Source: Tetmemena sp. SeJ-2015 (lineage: Eukaryota; Ciliophora; Spirotrichea; Sporadotrichida; Oxytrichidae). From it: a stretch of DNA of 64,000 nt. The DNA is taken from NCBI GenBank assembly GCA_027382625.1, contig JAJKFJ010021004.1, positions 1-64,000 on the forward strand, read 5' to 3'. The position numbers and the translations under genes were made by a program. Below are positions 19,221-30,826 of the stretch, one piece after another (position 1 is the first letter of the stretch; every line of letters starts with the position of its first letter). Under the pieces are notes generated by a model that saw only the letters and a list, made by a program, of their open reading frames with translations, was not told the DNA's origin and made no database searches.

Positions 19221-20169
19221 TCATATTTTAAAATTTTGCCTATAAGTCTTGCTTTATCTTTTATTTGTGGAGTTCTTTTACTTTGTTTATCGAAATGCTG
19301 AACAAATGCAGCTGAAAATGTTGCATGTTAGTAGGTTTAGCAGTCTTTTAACGACACAACAACAGCACATCCAATTCATGGCTAGAGTAAATGCATTAAG
19401 GAAGTTAGCACACATGCCTCTCTCATCATTGCAGAAAATCAACCCAAACAAAGCCAGCACTTAGAAAGTAGCAGCTGCTGCTATAATTCTAATATTTATT
19501 TAATCTATAATGAAGAGCACTGAGTTGCTCAGCCTTTCAGTTTCTGTGGAGGGTACGAAGTAATATTCATAGTAGGTGCTATTCTTGTTTTAGAAATAGC
19601 TCTTGAAAATTGTGAGAGAGCTGGCTTGTGACTCATTGAGCCCATTTGTGAGTACATCCATAAGATCTAGTCTCTGGAGCAGTGAGTAGTTGATAGTTGT
19701 GGAGCACTTCATATCTGAATAGGGCAGGTCGTACCAACCGAACTCACACAGACAAGTTCCGTCTGAAAGTAGGATGCCCTTAATGCACTAAGTCCGATTC
19801 GCATAGCCAAATATCTAAGCAAGCTGACTATCATCGAAAGTGGTCACTTAATAAGTTTGGTTTAATAAAAATCTATTTAATTAGATACGTGCTCATTCTA
19901 TATTATTAATGGTGCAGTTTATTTTGCTGCTAGATTTGCTGCTAGTAGACTGGCTATGAAAAATCAATGTTTAAGGGAGAGTTCTGCAGGATTACTGAAT
20001 TAAGATAGGCGCATTCCTTCTTTCCAAAGTCATAGCTTTCCTTCCTCCCATAGTAGAGTTGGGAGCAGACACCATTGCAACAGCTTTAGTTTCCATCGCA
20101 GTCAAATTTAAAACTTGAAGTGATTGAGAAGAGGATAGTTGCAAGAACAAGATAAAACTTTGATTACAT
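19221..20169 (-). CDS. secreted or type I membrane protein, Cys-rich, 296 residues
   Basis: ATG at 20169 opens MQSKFYLVLATILFSITSS, a clear signal peptide, followed by a Cys-containing ectodomain (CDGNQSCCNGVCSQLYYG; GTCLCEFGWYD). A long hydrophobic stretch near the C-terminus (IIAAAATFQVLALFGLIF) is followed by a short basic tail. The stop is TGA at 19221-19223. Removing a 58-bp IES (19853-19910, pointer TTAAT) gives exactly 297 codons including the stop. Surface or vacuolar location is an inference. The family was not recognised; plus-strand frames across the 3' end are shadows. Confidence 0.7.
19853..19910 (-). other. IES, pointer TTAAT
   Basis: TTAAT is repeated at 19848-19852 and 19906-19910 (plus-strand reading). 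Excising 58 bp joins NKLHHQ to VTTFDDSQLAQ in one frame and makes the whole gene a multiple of three. Confidence 0.75.
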
Positions 20170-20329
20170 TAGGAGAAATCAATTATAAAGTCTAATTGAG
20201 GATCTAATGCAAAAATAATTGTTTCTTAATCTTCACAAGATCGCTTCTTTAAAACATAATACCGAAGAGGATGAAAAAATTTATAGCTTGATTTACTGAT
20301 TGATTAAATAATTTTAGACCTTTAATTCG

Positions 20330-20829
20330 ATGGAAGAGGAAATTATCCGCTACAGACAAGCCACTGTCAAAGGAAAGCTCGTAAGCTCTGCTTGTTTCTA
20401 CCTCTTTAACTTTTTTCATAGCTAATTGCAAAGCGCTTTACAAAGTTCTATATCAACAATTTCAAGCCCATCACCAAATTTGAGAAAGCTGACATAGATA
20501 GGGCGAGAGCCACTTATAATGGCTTCACCTTCATAGCAGCTTTGACATTCGGCTTCTTCTCTTTCCGAATGAGGAGAGCAAAAATTAGCATGACCGAAGC
20601 TCACGAGGCCTCCAGAGATAACAACCTGTTCATGGGCTATTTGAATGACCTAATGAGTGGAGTGATAGGATATCTATTTGGCCATTTCTATGCTATGGAC
20701 TATATTTATAAGCGCAGACAATACGTGATTGAGAGACTGCAGTGCGAGAAAACCCTAAGTAACATTCCTGATAAGTTAAATCATCCACTCTTTAGACTTC
20801 AACAGAGACATGGTGACATTTTAGAATGA
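20330..20829 (+). CDS. small membrane protein, 152 residues, unrecognised
   Basis: ATG at 20330 (MEEEIIRYRQATVKGKL), a 41-nt GT-AG intron (20381-20421), then LIAKRFTKFYINNFKP and an open frame to TGA 20827-20829. Two hydrophobic stretches (YNGFTFIAALTFGFF and GVIGYLFGHFYAMDY) suggest a membrane protein. Coding-like sequence continues to about 21030 in two successive other frames (NELQLLEEYPLAQHV, then KKQFEALQRQYEYF), so the true C-terminus may be longer if one-base errors or tiny IESs are present. Function unknown. Confidence 0.65.
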
Positions 20830-21108
20830 ACTCTAGCTGCTTGAAGAGTACCCACTGGCTCAACACGTATAAATGAGTGACAAGCAAATCCTATAAGATA
20901 GGACCAACCCTATAGAGAAGTAGCAAGACACTGAGGAAGTAAGAAACAGTTTGAAGCTTTGCAGAGACAGTATGAATATTTTTCATTTTAAATAAGGTAT
21001 GAAGAATCGAGGAGAAAATGAGAGAAGAAGTTGGAAAAAGAGATATCTAACAAACCTTAAGGATTTAATCTAAACTATCAAAGATATTCCAAACTGTTAA
21101 ATCTTAAA

Positions 21109-22785
21109 TCACCTCTTCATTGGCCTCTTATCTCTGAAGATGGCACCTAGGATTCCATGTGCCACTTCCTCCTTGTCAAAGCCTATTACCTCGAGTAGCC
21201 CTCCCTTCTTCTTTTTCTTCTTCTGCTCATATTGAGCCTCCTGCTAGTATGAAAGATCATTTACTTCCTAAAATATATGGGTTGGAGTTTGAAGAAACAG
21301 TATAGTTGTAGTTCTAACTATAAGCCTGCTGTCCTCCTCCTCTGTGGTCGTTGTAATAGTCTTCGTTGTCATAGTAATCCTCATCATCGTAATAATCTTG
21401 CTGATGCTGCTGTTTCTGCTAGTTCTAATTCTACACCTATCTCTGCTGTGGCTTCTACTGTTATTATTGCTACTACTGTTGAATAGGCTTGCTTTATTAC
21501 TGCGGCTTCTTTGAAGCTACCTCTTCCTCATAAAACCTGTCATACATGTCTATTCTGCCCCTATTCTGCTACTATTATTATTGCGCTGGCTGTTATTATT
21601 CCTCCTCCTCATAGTAGTCGTCATCTTAGTCCTACTGCTACTAGTAAACTTTAATCAAGCATTATTGATTTATATCCTCTAATTCATTTTTAAGAGTTTA
21701 CTTTGGCTACTGAACTTGCTGCTTTTGCTAGACTGGTTACTTTACCGGAGCCTTGCGCTCTTCCTCTTATTCACCAAGTACGATTCGTTTGTTGCTAGTA
21801 TGTTTCTAATTGGGCTCTTTGTAGGTTGCCTCCTCCCAATCGTTCTCCTTCTTCTCTAACTCTTAAATTTCAGAGTATGGCTGCATCAAACCATCCAGCA
21901 TCCTTTAAGAAGCAGCTCCCGCCTGTCGGAAGAACTGAGCGGCCTCTCTCTAGAATTTGAGTACCAGAGGAGTGATCTGCATATATCTGCCTCTTACTAC
22001 CTCTGACAGCTCCTGGTAGACTGGCTTATTCAGTGTTTGAAATTCTTTCAAAGCCCCTGCGTACTTCTTCTCGTTCTGATATAATTAGTTAAGAACAGTT
22101 AAGACATTAACTTTGGAAGAGAGAGTGAAATAATGAGGATAGGTATTTCAAACTTACCCTTTGCTGCTTCTGCTATTCTTCAGCATCAGTCTTTGGATCA
22201 CCAAGGCCTTTAGACTTCATGTAAATGCGGTCCTCATTCATCTTTTCCAGCTTCCTGTGATAGTGCTTGAACTTCTCAAATGCTTCATCTCTTTATCTCA
22301 GTCGAGCGTAGATAGTTCCAAATCGGATGAAATACAGCTAGAAGGTGGAGTTGAACTACTCCATCTTCTTTTAAAAGTCCTCCAAGGGTTTTATCAAATC
22401 GTCATGCTAGTTTGAAAGGGCTGAGGCATACTCGAAGAATTTATCCTTCTAGCTGTAGGCCTTGCTCGCAGATATCTTCAAGCCATGATTCGAGATCACT
22501 AAATCTATAAGAGTATATAATCAAAACTTGCAACTACTTACTGGGTATGGCTTGCTGGTATTTTTGGTACACCTGATTCAGTGAATGAGCAGAATCATAG
22601 ACTCGCTGAAATCTCTCCACCATGGCCACAAATTCCTTATCACTCACTCCATATTCAATGTTGGGCATGTCACAAGGCTCTCTGAGCCGCAAAAAGTCAA
22701 GCTTCTTATTCATCTAGCGCTGCGCAAACTACTTGACCTCCTCCTCTTTATCTTTCTGCGCAGCCTTCGTCCCAGGGATCATCAT
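21109..22785 (-). CDS. BAR-domain protein with Q/Y-rich tail
   Basis: BAR domains form curved dimers that bind or bend membranes. The N-terminus (MMIPGTKAAQKDKEEEVKQ, ATG at 22785) leads into a long helical region: LDFLRLREPCDMPNIEYGV, MVERFQRVYDSAHSLNQVY, then FRQAGAASQRMLDGLMQPY. Two GT-AG introns are clear: 22505-22541 (37 nt) and 22076-22157 (82 nt). The tail is rich in Q, D and Y (DYYDDEDYYDNEDYY) and ends with LLEVIGFDKEEVAHGILG and RPMKR-TGA at 21109-21111. One unresolved frame change lies near 21255. The BAR call rests on overall pattern; other helical adaptor families are possible. Confidence 0.6.
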
Positions 22786-22879
22786 TTTGAAAGATTAAAC
22801 TTCGCTCTCTTGAAATTATTATTAATGCTTCTACAAAATGCGATAAGAGTAATTCACTATTGAGGTGGAAAATAGTTTG

Positions 22880-23145
22880 ACTATCAAACTGAGTTCCTTG
22901 CACACAGCAACATCATATTCACCAACGGTGACTTGGATCCATGGTCGGCAGGTGGAATAACCTCAAACATCAAGGGCAACGACAAGATAGTGTCAATTGT
23001 GATCCAGGGCTCCGCTCATCACTTGGAGCTGAGAGCACCAAACGCAGCTGACCCAGCAGGCGTAGTTAGCGCTAGAACCACCATCGCCACTACCATAGGC
23101 ACATGGATCAATGAGTACTTTACTCCCCCTACTTACTATCAGTGA
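22880..23145 (+). CDS. detached last coding segment (MDS) of the S28 serine carboxypeptidase
   Basis: This plus-strand piece encodes only the C-terminus of an S28 (prolyl carboxypeptidase-like) enzyme: TEFLAHSNIIFTNGDLDPW, then GSAHHLELRAPN, ending TPPTYYQ-TGA at 23143-23145. It contains the family's catalytic Asp (22936-22938) and His (23017-23019). There is no upstream peptidase sequence here. It begins with the 11-mer ACTATCAAACT (22880-22890), which is also the exact end of the peptidase block at 39197-39207 on the other strand. Joining the two at that repeat gives YFGGQNYQTEFLAHSNIIF in frame. A minus-strand BAR gene and a minus-strand CFAP410 gene flank it. Confidence 0.9.
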
Positions 23146-23492
23146 GTGAAAATGCACAAGTGTATGAGCAATGCTCTTCTGTGCATATCATATTAATGGT
23201 TTGATCTAAACGAACTTAGCTATCCAACAAATAATTCAATAAAAGTTAACTATTATAAACTCTAAGATAGATTAATAAAACTTGGAGGGGTGTGGGTGTA
23301 TTGATTATTAACCATTTAAGATAAATTAATACCAAAGATAGGCTAAATCTTAATTTCTAAGGCAAAGGGTAGTTAGGGCATTTATTCAGGGATTCATATC
23401 AGTATTCGTGTGAAAATTTAATATTGCTAGTAGTTAAAGGATTATGAGGTCAGTGTTGAGCTCTAAGTTATTATTTAAGGATTATTTTCTTC
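23146..23492. other. non-coding spacer
   Basis: AT-rich sequence between the stop of the detached S28 segment and the stop of CFAP410. No gene seen. It should contain the 3' end and telomere-addition site of the S28 macronuclear chromosome on one side and of CFAP410 on the other. Confidence 0.5.
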
Positions 23493-24620
23493 TCAATGTC
23501 TCTTAATCAATAAAACATTAAATAACATGATAATTTTATGGTCTCTTTTGACAAGCTCAAGTTCACTCTCACCTAACTCTTTGAGTAAAGCAAGTACAGC
23601 GCACAGTATATTCTCGTTTCTAGGTTCTGGAGCATCCTAATGAGTAGTTTACGATACTGTTAAATTAAATATGAAAAAGCAAAATGTTCTCTATGCGCTA
23701 GACTGAGAAACTGTACGCTCATTCTGTGCACTCCCCGGCCTCACAGAGTTAGGTTTTTTAATGATCTGTGGCTGCTGAACCTATTAGGTAGTAACTTGCT
23801 GCTACCCAAGCTAGCTGAGAGATTATCTCTGAGCCGAGGCTATCATAGACTGAGATTGCACGTTTGCTTGTTGATCTGCCAGGGACTTCTTCGGCTCAAC
23901 TCCTTTATATGGGGATTTCCCATCTCTCATTTAAGATTAGTTGGAGCTGATTTGCTATGGTTAGTTTTAGATAGAGTTATTCTACTGTAGGACTGAGACT
24001 TGAGAAGGCTTTCTTTGTAGCATGCTATTACTAGCAGCAGAACTTTAGCCGACATAGTTATTAGACAAGGCCACTTAAGATGGAAGCTAATTCTGATCCT
24101 GGATGGTTATATTTGAAGCTGGTCTCTTGCCTAGAGAGCTGGATCTATTAGTTGTGGTGATAGAGGAGGAGCTTGAGTGACCAGCACCAACTATGTGTTC
24201 CATATTCATGTACTTCACCTGCAGTCGCTCCTCTTGAGTGACCTCCGAGTTATCAAGCTTCACTAGGTTAGGGAGACTCTTGATAATGAAGGGCCTGTAC
24301 TGAGGGTGCTCCGAGCAGGGGTTGTGCGACAGCCATAGCACGCGCAAGTTAGGCAGGTTTTGTAGGTACCTGATTTCTGCCAAATCGCTCACCTGGTTTT
24401 TCCGCAGGTACAGCTCTGTCAAATTCTTGCAGGCCTGGAAGAAACCGAGTGTGCTGATCTTATTGAGCGAGAGGGAGACGATCTCAACGTTTGGCAAGTC
24501 TTAGAGTATAGACAAGTCATCGATGTCGTTACCCCAGAGGTTCAAGTTCTTGATCGCAGAGAGCTTGTCAGTTTTGCACTTTTGGAGAATAAGTTCCTTG
24601 GTAAGAGGCTTTTGAGTCAT
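23493..24620 (-). CDS. CFAP410: CFAP410 (C21orf2) leucine-rich-repeat ciliary protein
   Basis: A protein of 375 residues in one uninterrupted frame from ATG 24620 (MTQKPLTKELILQKCKT) to TGA 23493-23495. The N-terminal LRR region matches the family closely: LNLWGNDIDDLSILQDLP, VEIVSLSLNKISTL, LTELYLRKNQVSDLAEI, LRVLWLSHNPCSEHPQY, then LVKLDNSEVTQEE. A long Q/S-rich linker follows. Near the C-terminus is the short helical module typical of CFAP410 (ENILCAVLALLKELGESEL). The protein acts at basal bodies and cilia, with the NEK1 pathway in animals. No IES or intron is needed. An in-frame hydrophobic patch near 23660 (TFCFFIFNLTVS) is odd and might be an in-frame insert. Confidence 0.88.
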
Positions 24621-24757
24621 CTTTGATGAAATTTACCGTTTAATTCAAATTTAATTTATGAATCGCGAAATCGTAAATTCTTTAGAGAAGAAGAGAGAGA
24701 TAGAAATTCAGAGATGGCAGTGTTTGTGGGGTGAGTTAATATAATAAATTCCTCATT

Positions 24758-25549
24758 TCATATCTGTAAGGGTCGGGCTAATTCAGCCTTCATCCCATTT
24801 AGGAATTGCAATTGCTGATCCATAATCTGGTTCACTCCGAAGTTCTTGGCCTTCTCTTAGTTGTCACGGAACATCTTGACTCTGTATTCGAGACTTACAC
24901 TCTAGCCTTATATAGAGTTAAGCTTTGGCATATTCGATAAGTCTCTGAGAGCTGTTTATAATCTGTTGATGGAAGAAAAATAAGTTAATATTTTAATGGT
25001 CTTCAAACCAAGATCATCTTTGGGCAAGAGCTTAGAGGCGCAAGGGTTGGGAGCTAAAGTGTCTTAACCAGTGCCACTCTTGATTATTGCTTACCATTTC
25101 TATGCCTGTCTCTCCCTCTCTGATGTGCCAGTTATATGAGAGACATTATCTTAGATGAAGCTCGATGGAGTTTGGCTCAAGACCTCTGAGTTATTCACAA
25201 AATGAAAAGCATACGATCTATTCTTATTCAGAGACTTCTTAGCATTATCATTATCCTTCTTCGCTTTGAGCTTCAGATAGTTGTAGTCATTTAGAATCTC
25301 AGTCTCTAAATCTTGCTTCTGCCTTGGGATTACACTTTCACCAGCCCTTCTTAAGTTCTCCTTGATCCTTTTGAGGATTGCATGCTTATCGTTTGTGTTC
25401 TTAATCTGCAGTCGCAAGAATCTGAACTGAGTGCCTATCTCTAATTCTGTCTCTGCCAGCTTCATCTTCGCTTGCTTGCTCTCGGTATTACAATAAAACA
25501 AAAATGCTTTACTACTATTCGTCTCCACCTGGATCTTGATCTCAGCCAT
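24758..25549 (-). CDS. coiled-coil protein, 263 residues, unrecognised
   Basis: A single open frame of 264 codons from ATG 25549 (MAEIKIQVETNSSKAFLFY) to TGA 24758-24760. It is helical and charged (LRLQIKNTNDKHAILKRIK; YRVKMFRDNQEKAKNFGV). No IES is required. It stands between CFAP410 and the CEP164-like gene, all on the same strand, with a 16-bp gap to the latter's stop. A ciliary or basal-body role is only suggested by the neighbours. Confidence 0.65.
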
Positions 25550-25565
25550 CTTTCATATAGAAATA

Positions 25566-27963
25566 TCAACAAACAAGTATTTAAACTCTCTTCATCTCCT
25601 TCTTTATCTAGGAGGTGGATTTGAAGTCATCATAAAGTCGCTGAACCTTGGACTGAGTCTTGAATAATTCATTTGCCACGAAAGTCCTAATCTCTCTCAA
25701 CTTATACTAATCTATTAAGTCATAGGCCCCACTTCTGATCGAGCCGTCGTTATCAGAGAGGAAATTGAGTTAATAAGAATAATAAACATTAAGCTTGAAG
25801 TTGCCTACTGATGTCTGAGGAGACTCTATCTGGACTAAACATAGCACTGTGATTCCTATTCCTCTAATTCATAGTCTCATTTATGTTGCTCTGGAAACCT
25901 AGGTCTGAAAATCTGCCTGCTTGCAGGTCTGGAGACTTGTTCACTTGCCTCTATCGCTCTCTGTGCATTTAAGAAATGTAGGTCATGCTGTTATCCTAAG
26001 AAAATACATATTTAAGAAAGTATGGGAGAGAGTGGTGGCTTATTGACATTTTGAAGCCTATTGAATTCCATACTCATGTTCCTATTTGACTTTCTGTGCT
26101 GGGACTGTAACTCCTCATCTGTGTAATCAAGAATCTATCTCCGCTACTGCTACTCCTACATCATTTAATTTCTCTGAGTTTTGACCTGCTCGATATCTCC
26201 AATAGTAATGAAGTCCTTCCTCTGCTGTAAATTTGCAAACTAAACCTCTCCTTTTTCCTCCTCCAGTTCTTGATTTTCAGCATGTTAATTGATACCGAGC
26301 TAGAACTCAAGCATTCTCTTTTAAGCCTCCAGAGAATTCACTTGCACTCTAGTTTAATCAACAAAAGCATGTACCTGCCTCAATTCATCCTTCTCCTGAA
26401 TCTCTCGATATCTGTCTCTCAAAACTTAAATATCCCTTTCCATTTCTTACTCAATAGACTTTTTATTTCGCTCGAATTCATCTTGCTTAGCATTTTTAAT
26501 GATCTCTATCGCCTTCTCTTATTACAGCTTTGGATACATTTCTTCAAGGTGCTGATCAAACTGGCTTTACAAAGCATGCAGTTTGTCTGCTTTCAGCTTT
26601 ATGAGTTGATCTCTGTTGCTCTCTCTCAGTTCTTCTAAACAAATCACTTGAAAATTGTAAGTTCATGCATGAATTATAGTGACGATGAAAGTTTATATAG
26701 TTGTCAAAGTCTCTATACACTTTCATCTTCTCTTTTTGAAGGTCTCTTTCATTTGAAGTTTGACTTTCAATCTTAGGAGCTCACCTTAATTCAACTTCTT
26801 CTACTTCAGACTTTTGACATCTGTGGTGAGTTGCCTCTCCCTCCTCTCATATTCATCCTCTAGGTTACTTTTGATCTTCTACCTCTCATTTTAAAGTTGT
26901 CTCTAGAATTCCTGCATGCTTTACTAAAGCTAGCTCTCCATCTGTCTCACTTCTTGGCTGTGTCTTTGCTTGTATTTTTACTCTAGTTGCTTTATTTGTC
27001 CTTGTAAGTGAGACTTGTCCTCATTCACTGCTTGGTCTCTTTGTCTGCTCTTTAAATACAAGATGTGGGATACTATTACTACTTGAATATAAGCTCTTCT
27101 CGATTTCAAGCTCAAGTTGAGATTCAAAAAGCAACTTAACCAATGTTCTACTTAATAGTATGAAGATTGGTATTTGTGGCTGATGAGTTGACACTCCGAG
27201 TAGTGCTCATTCTTCAGCTCTTATTGCATCCTGGCCTACGAAACCTCAAACTCCTGCTCTTATTAAAGCTCCATCTCAAACCTTTATCTGCTGTTGTCCA
27301 TCTTCAGTTGCTGCAGCTGTAGATTGAACTGAGCCCTCCAGTTGGCCTTGGTAGTCATGGATTTGAGTGACGAGTTTTTGCTGCATCTGAACTCTGTTTT
27401 GCATGATAGAGTCGAACACTTGACAGAAGGTGTCATAGCAAAGGGGTGTGTGATCACCTCGAAATCAGGGATAGTCTGTAAGCAAGAGGCTGGGAGGATT
27501 GAAAGTGGAGCAAGTGGGTCTATCATGACTGGGATCTAAATCATTTGATGAGGAGGCAAGCAGCTGAAGTAAAGCTCCCTCTAGGCTAGAGCTCTGAAGT
27601 AAGGGTCTAGCGGGTGCTCCTCGGTTAGCTGTTGAGTGTAGGGGTTCAAATATAACAGCTTCTGATTTTGCGAATCTGGAAGTGAGTGCTACTGCTCCTC
27701 TGGCCTTGCTTATTCGTTACTCACGAAGACTTTCCAACCCTCAGGCAGATCAACTGTGATTGCGTACTTCGCCAACCACCTGAGATGTTTGTCTCTATTT
27801 TCAAGGTCCAGTCCCAAGGTTTGTCCATAGATGATGATCTCTTAGTCAGTGGGATTTACACTCTCTCGATGTGAAACTGGAACCAGCTCTTATTAAGATA
27901 GAAATGAATGAATTGAATAGGCTCATTGTAGAAGATCTCTTCTTAAGCTTGCATGTTCATCAT
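25566..27963 (-). CDS. CEP164-like WW-domain coiled-coil protein
   Basis: From ATG 27963 the N-terminus reads MMNMQAQEEIFYNEPIQ. After a frame shift comes YGQTLGLDLENRDKHLRWLA, then LPEGWKVF and YLNPYTQQLTEEHPLDPYFR. The order (GI/LD..., WLAK, LPxGWK, Y-N-x-xT, HPLDxxFR) matches the single WW domain of CEP164, a basal-body distal-appendage protein. The rest is coiled coil (QRDQAVNEDKSHLQGQIKQL; QFDQHLEEMYPKLQQEKAIE). It ends SQIKKEMKRVQILVC-TGA at 25566-25568. Several IESs break the frame; one of 19 bp at 25774-25792 is resolved. Other WW/coiled-coil basal-body proteins remain possible. Confidence 0.65.
25774..25792 (-). other. very short IES, pointer TTAA
   Basis: TTAA at 25770-25773 and 25789-25792. 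Deleting 19 bp changes frame correctly and joins RQLQAQ to LNFLSDNDGSI. Another junction nearby is possible, so confidence is moderate. Confidence 0.6.
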
Positions 27964-28076
27964 TTTTTATAATTTAAAAACCAAACCTCTAATTCGCTAA
28001 ATCTCATCCTCTCATTGCTCTCTTAATCGCTGCTTACTCAATGTGTGAGATGTGAGAGACTTTTCAAAATTAATGT

Positions 28077-30826
28077 TCATATTTACAGTTGACTGTTGAT
28101 AATGTATTGCCGGTTATTACTTGTTTCTTGAGAATTCTAACTTATACTCTCACTCCCGCTATTCCATCTAGTACTATTAAATGCCTGATCTTCAGGGTAC
28201 AGCTCATCCTTGTCTCTGAAAAATTCTGATATCTCGTGAGCCACCCAACGCCAGCCGTACAATACGAAGTTCCTAAAGCCATAAACGTTGAAGTAGAAGG
28301 CCACCCAGAAGCCGACCATCAACAGTCCCATCACGAGGAAGGAGATGAGGAGGCAAATCCAAATTCTGCGCTTCCTCTCTTAGTGCTCCTGCTTGTACTC
28401 AAGCTGCATCATCTTGTCGTTGTTGTACTTGGCGTGGTGGTCCTCGTCAAAGAACAGGTCCATGTCGTCGAACTCGGGGTCGTTCAGGTTCAGGTTGGTC
28501 CCATTGTTGAAGTCCTTCAGGTTGGTGCGGACGTTGTCCTTGCGTATACGGGGCAGCTTGATTATGTACTGCGCCTCCTCGTAGGAGATGACGAAGGGCT
28601 TGACCATGTCCTCAGCCTTGATGTCCTTGGTGGTGTCTTTGATGAGGGTGAGGCCTGATGTGATGTTCTGCTACCTCTTGAACTCCTCCAGATCAAACTC
28701 GCTCTCCTTCAGCTCAGCCTCAGACTCCGTTGGTAAGAAGCCGTTCAGAGTCTCAGTCTTGCGCTGCAGCTTCATGCTTTGACCTATGTGCAGCTCGTGT
28801 CAGCCTATCAACCTGCTTTACAGCAAGTTCTAGTTGGAGGACCCCTCCTTGATTCATTATAATACGGATAAAGATAGTAGGATCTTCCATGAACTGAGTG
28901 AATTCGTAGCTGCAACGGGCGTTAAAGAAGTTCGGGTCTCCTTCTTGGTTGTTGGCACGGTCTCCGCCTCCATGTCGATCACCTCCACCTCGTAGTCTTC
29001 CTCATCCTCGTCCTCCTCATCATCGTCATCGTCGTCGTCCTCATCATCGTACTCATCGTCGTCATCATCATCGTCATCATCCACATCTGACTTCTCACTA
29101 TTGATGGAGGAGTAGCTAGAGCCCTTTCTGAGTGCTCTCTTTATCCTTGGCGACTTATTGAATTTAGTCAATGGAGCAGTACCTGAATTCCTTAGCAAGT
29201 AGCCTCCATAGAGACTTTTCTTCCCTGGCACAAAGGAATACTTTTGAAAAGAGAGCCTTGGCGACTTGCTGTTCCTTCGCCTAATCCTGGCTCCACTTAG
29301 TGGCTCTTGTATGTTAGTAGCATGCAAACCCATCCGCTTTACATCATGAAGCTTGGGATCTAACCTCTGTTCCAGGATTTCCCTGAAGGTGTTCCTCCTT
29401 TATAGTGGAGGATTTTACTCCTGCAAGTTGATCATTAGGTCCACAAAGTCTTTGAGATAGCGTTTAGAGTTCACGAAAACTATTCCATAGGTCATCTAGC
29501 TAATCAGTGAGTATTCTATTGCATTGCCTAGTGGCTTCTCCTCCTAGTAAGAATTTTGCTTCTTAGTGCTCTATATTTACTGGGGTGGGTTCACGACCTT
29601 GACAGACTTCATTTGCGTAAGTTAAATGCTTCCAGTTACTGCCACTTCTTCAAGTTGTTTCTTCTTAGCCCCACTCAGCCTCAATCAATAATCTCAATTG
29701 TAAAAATGCTGATGAATGATAGATCATATTTAAGTAAAGACTGACTTCGTTTGTGGGATCACTAAGTTCTTAGAATTGTCTATCAAGTACGTAAAGCTCG
29801 ATCTCTGCGGCTGTGGCTTGAAAGTATTATGCGAGCTCTTGATTTTGTGCGGCTAGATTTCTGTAGTGGCTGAATCCCCCGAGACATCAGTGTGCACAAC
29901 TTGGGGTTTCCGCATATGGTAGGTGCTAATGAGAATGGGGATGAACACTATCTTTAGAAACAGGCGATTTTTGTAGCCGAAGAGCTCCCCCACCTCACAG
30001 TCAATTTAGTGACTCAGGAATCGTAAGTCCAGTAGTTTCTTCTTGGGCGCTGGACTCTCCAAGGGCTTTTTATCTGGGGACAGCAGGGTGAACCGCCTGT
30101 CAAGGGGACCTGAAAAAGGAGTTTAAGGCCCTTAAGGGTTACTTGGCTCAGGAGCAGTCGGGGCTGCGAACAGTTCCTCAGGCGCAAAGTGGTTCTTGTT
30201 CATCACGTCCTCTTGGCTTGTCTTTAGATCGAACGATTCCATAATGTAGAGCGTGCCATCACCTCACATCATCATTCTTGACCACAGATTACGAATAAGT
30301 AATCATCATTATCGTCATCTTAACAATTTTCACTCTCTTAATTAGATTGAGGGCGAATTTCTGCATCTTCTTTTTCAGGTTGGAGAGCTTCTCGCTCTTT
30401 TCAATCCTGAGTTCCGCACTCCCAAAAATAACCATTTCCTTGTCGTTCAGCAGATTGAAAACTATAGTCAGCCACAGGTCGTGCGACTCCAACTCTATAA
30501 GCACTTCCTCACTGTCGTGCAGCACATTGCCCACTATTTCAAAATCCTAGAGCAGACTCATCGTTGTCTTCTTGACTATCTTAGTTGCCTGGAGGCCCCT
30601 GAGATTTCTGTAAAGCTCATAGTGGCTTTCCATAACCTCGCCTATTCGTTTTCGCAAAGTGGCTATTGTATCCTTCTCAGAGATTTCTATCATACTCTAA
30701 ATAAAATCGTTATTGCATTTAGAAATGAGAATAATAATTTTTGTTCATAGTGGACTTATTCGAATCAGACTCAAGGGTGGCCTTTATATGAATCTGTCCC
30801 TTATTGAGATAGCCCTTGGGATCCAT
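28077..30826 (-). CDS. large acidic single-pass membrane protein, unrecognised
   Basis: The start is ATG 30826 (MDPKGYLNKGQIHIKATLE). A conserved-looking N-terminal part follows (ISEKDTIATLRKRIGEVM; EVLIELESHDLWLTIVFNLL), then FDLKTSQEDVMNKNHFAPEE, a serine/basic segment, and a strongly acidic run at about 28985-29090 with long D/E stretches. Near the C-terminus one transmembrane helix (LLISFLVMGLLMVGFWVAF) is preceded by RKRR. The tail ends INSQLQI-TGA at 28077-28079. IESs are likely at several points; a 20-bp candidate is at 30264-30283. Fold and function unknown. Confidence 0.6.
30264..30283 (-). other. candidate 20-bp IES, pointer ACC (GGT on the coding strand)
   Basis: ACC at 30261-30263 and 30281-30283. 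Its removal joins YLFVIC to GDGTLYIMESF and removes an in-frame TGA. The segment could also be read as a 20-nt GT-AG intron, which would be unusually short. Confidence 0.5.

Noticed and set aside
22880..23145. Treating the plus-strand S28 C-terminus as a decayed paralog or pseudogene
   Set aside because: It begins exactly at an 11-mer that also ends the S28 block, joins in frame, has an intact stop and catalytic residues, and the main block has no other C-terminus. A paralog remnant would not be expected to complement it so precisely. Macronuclear data would decide.
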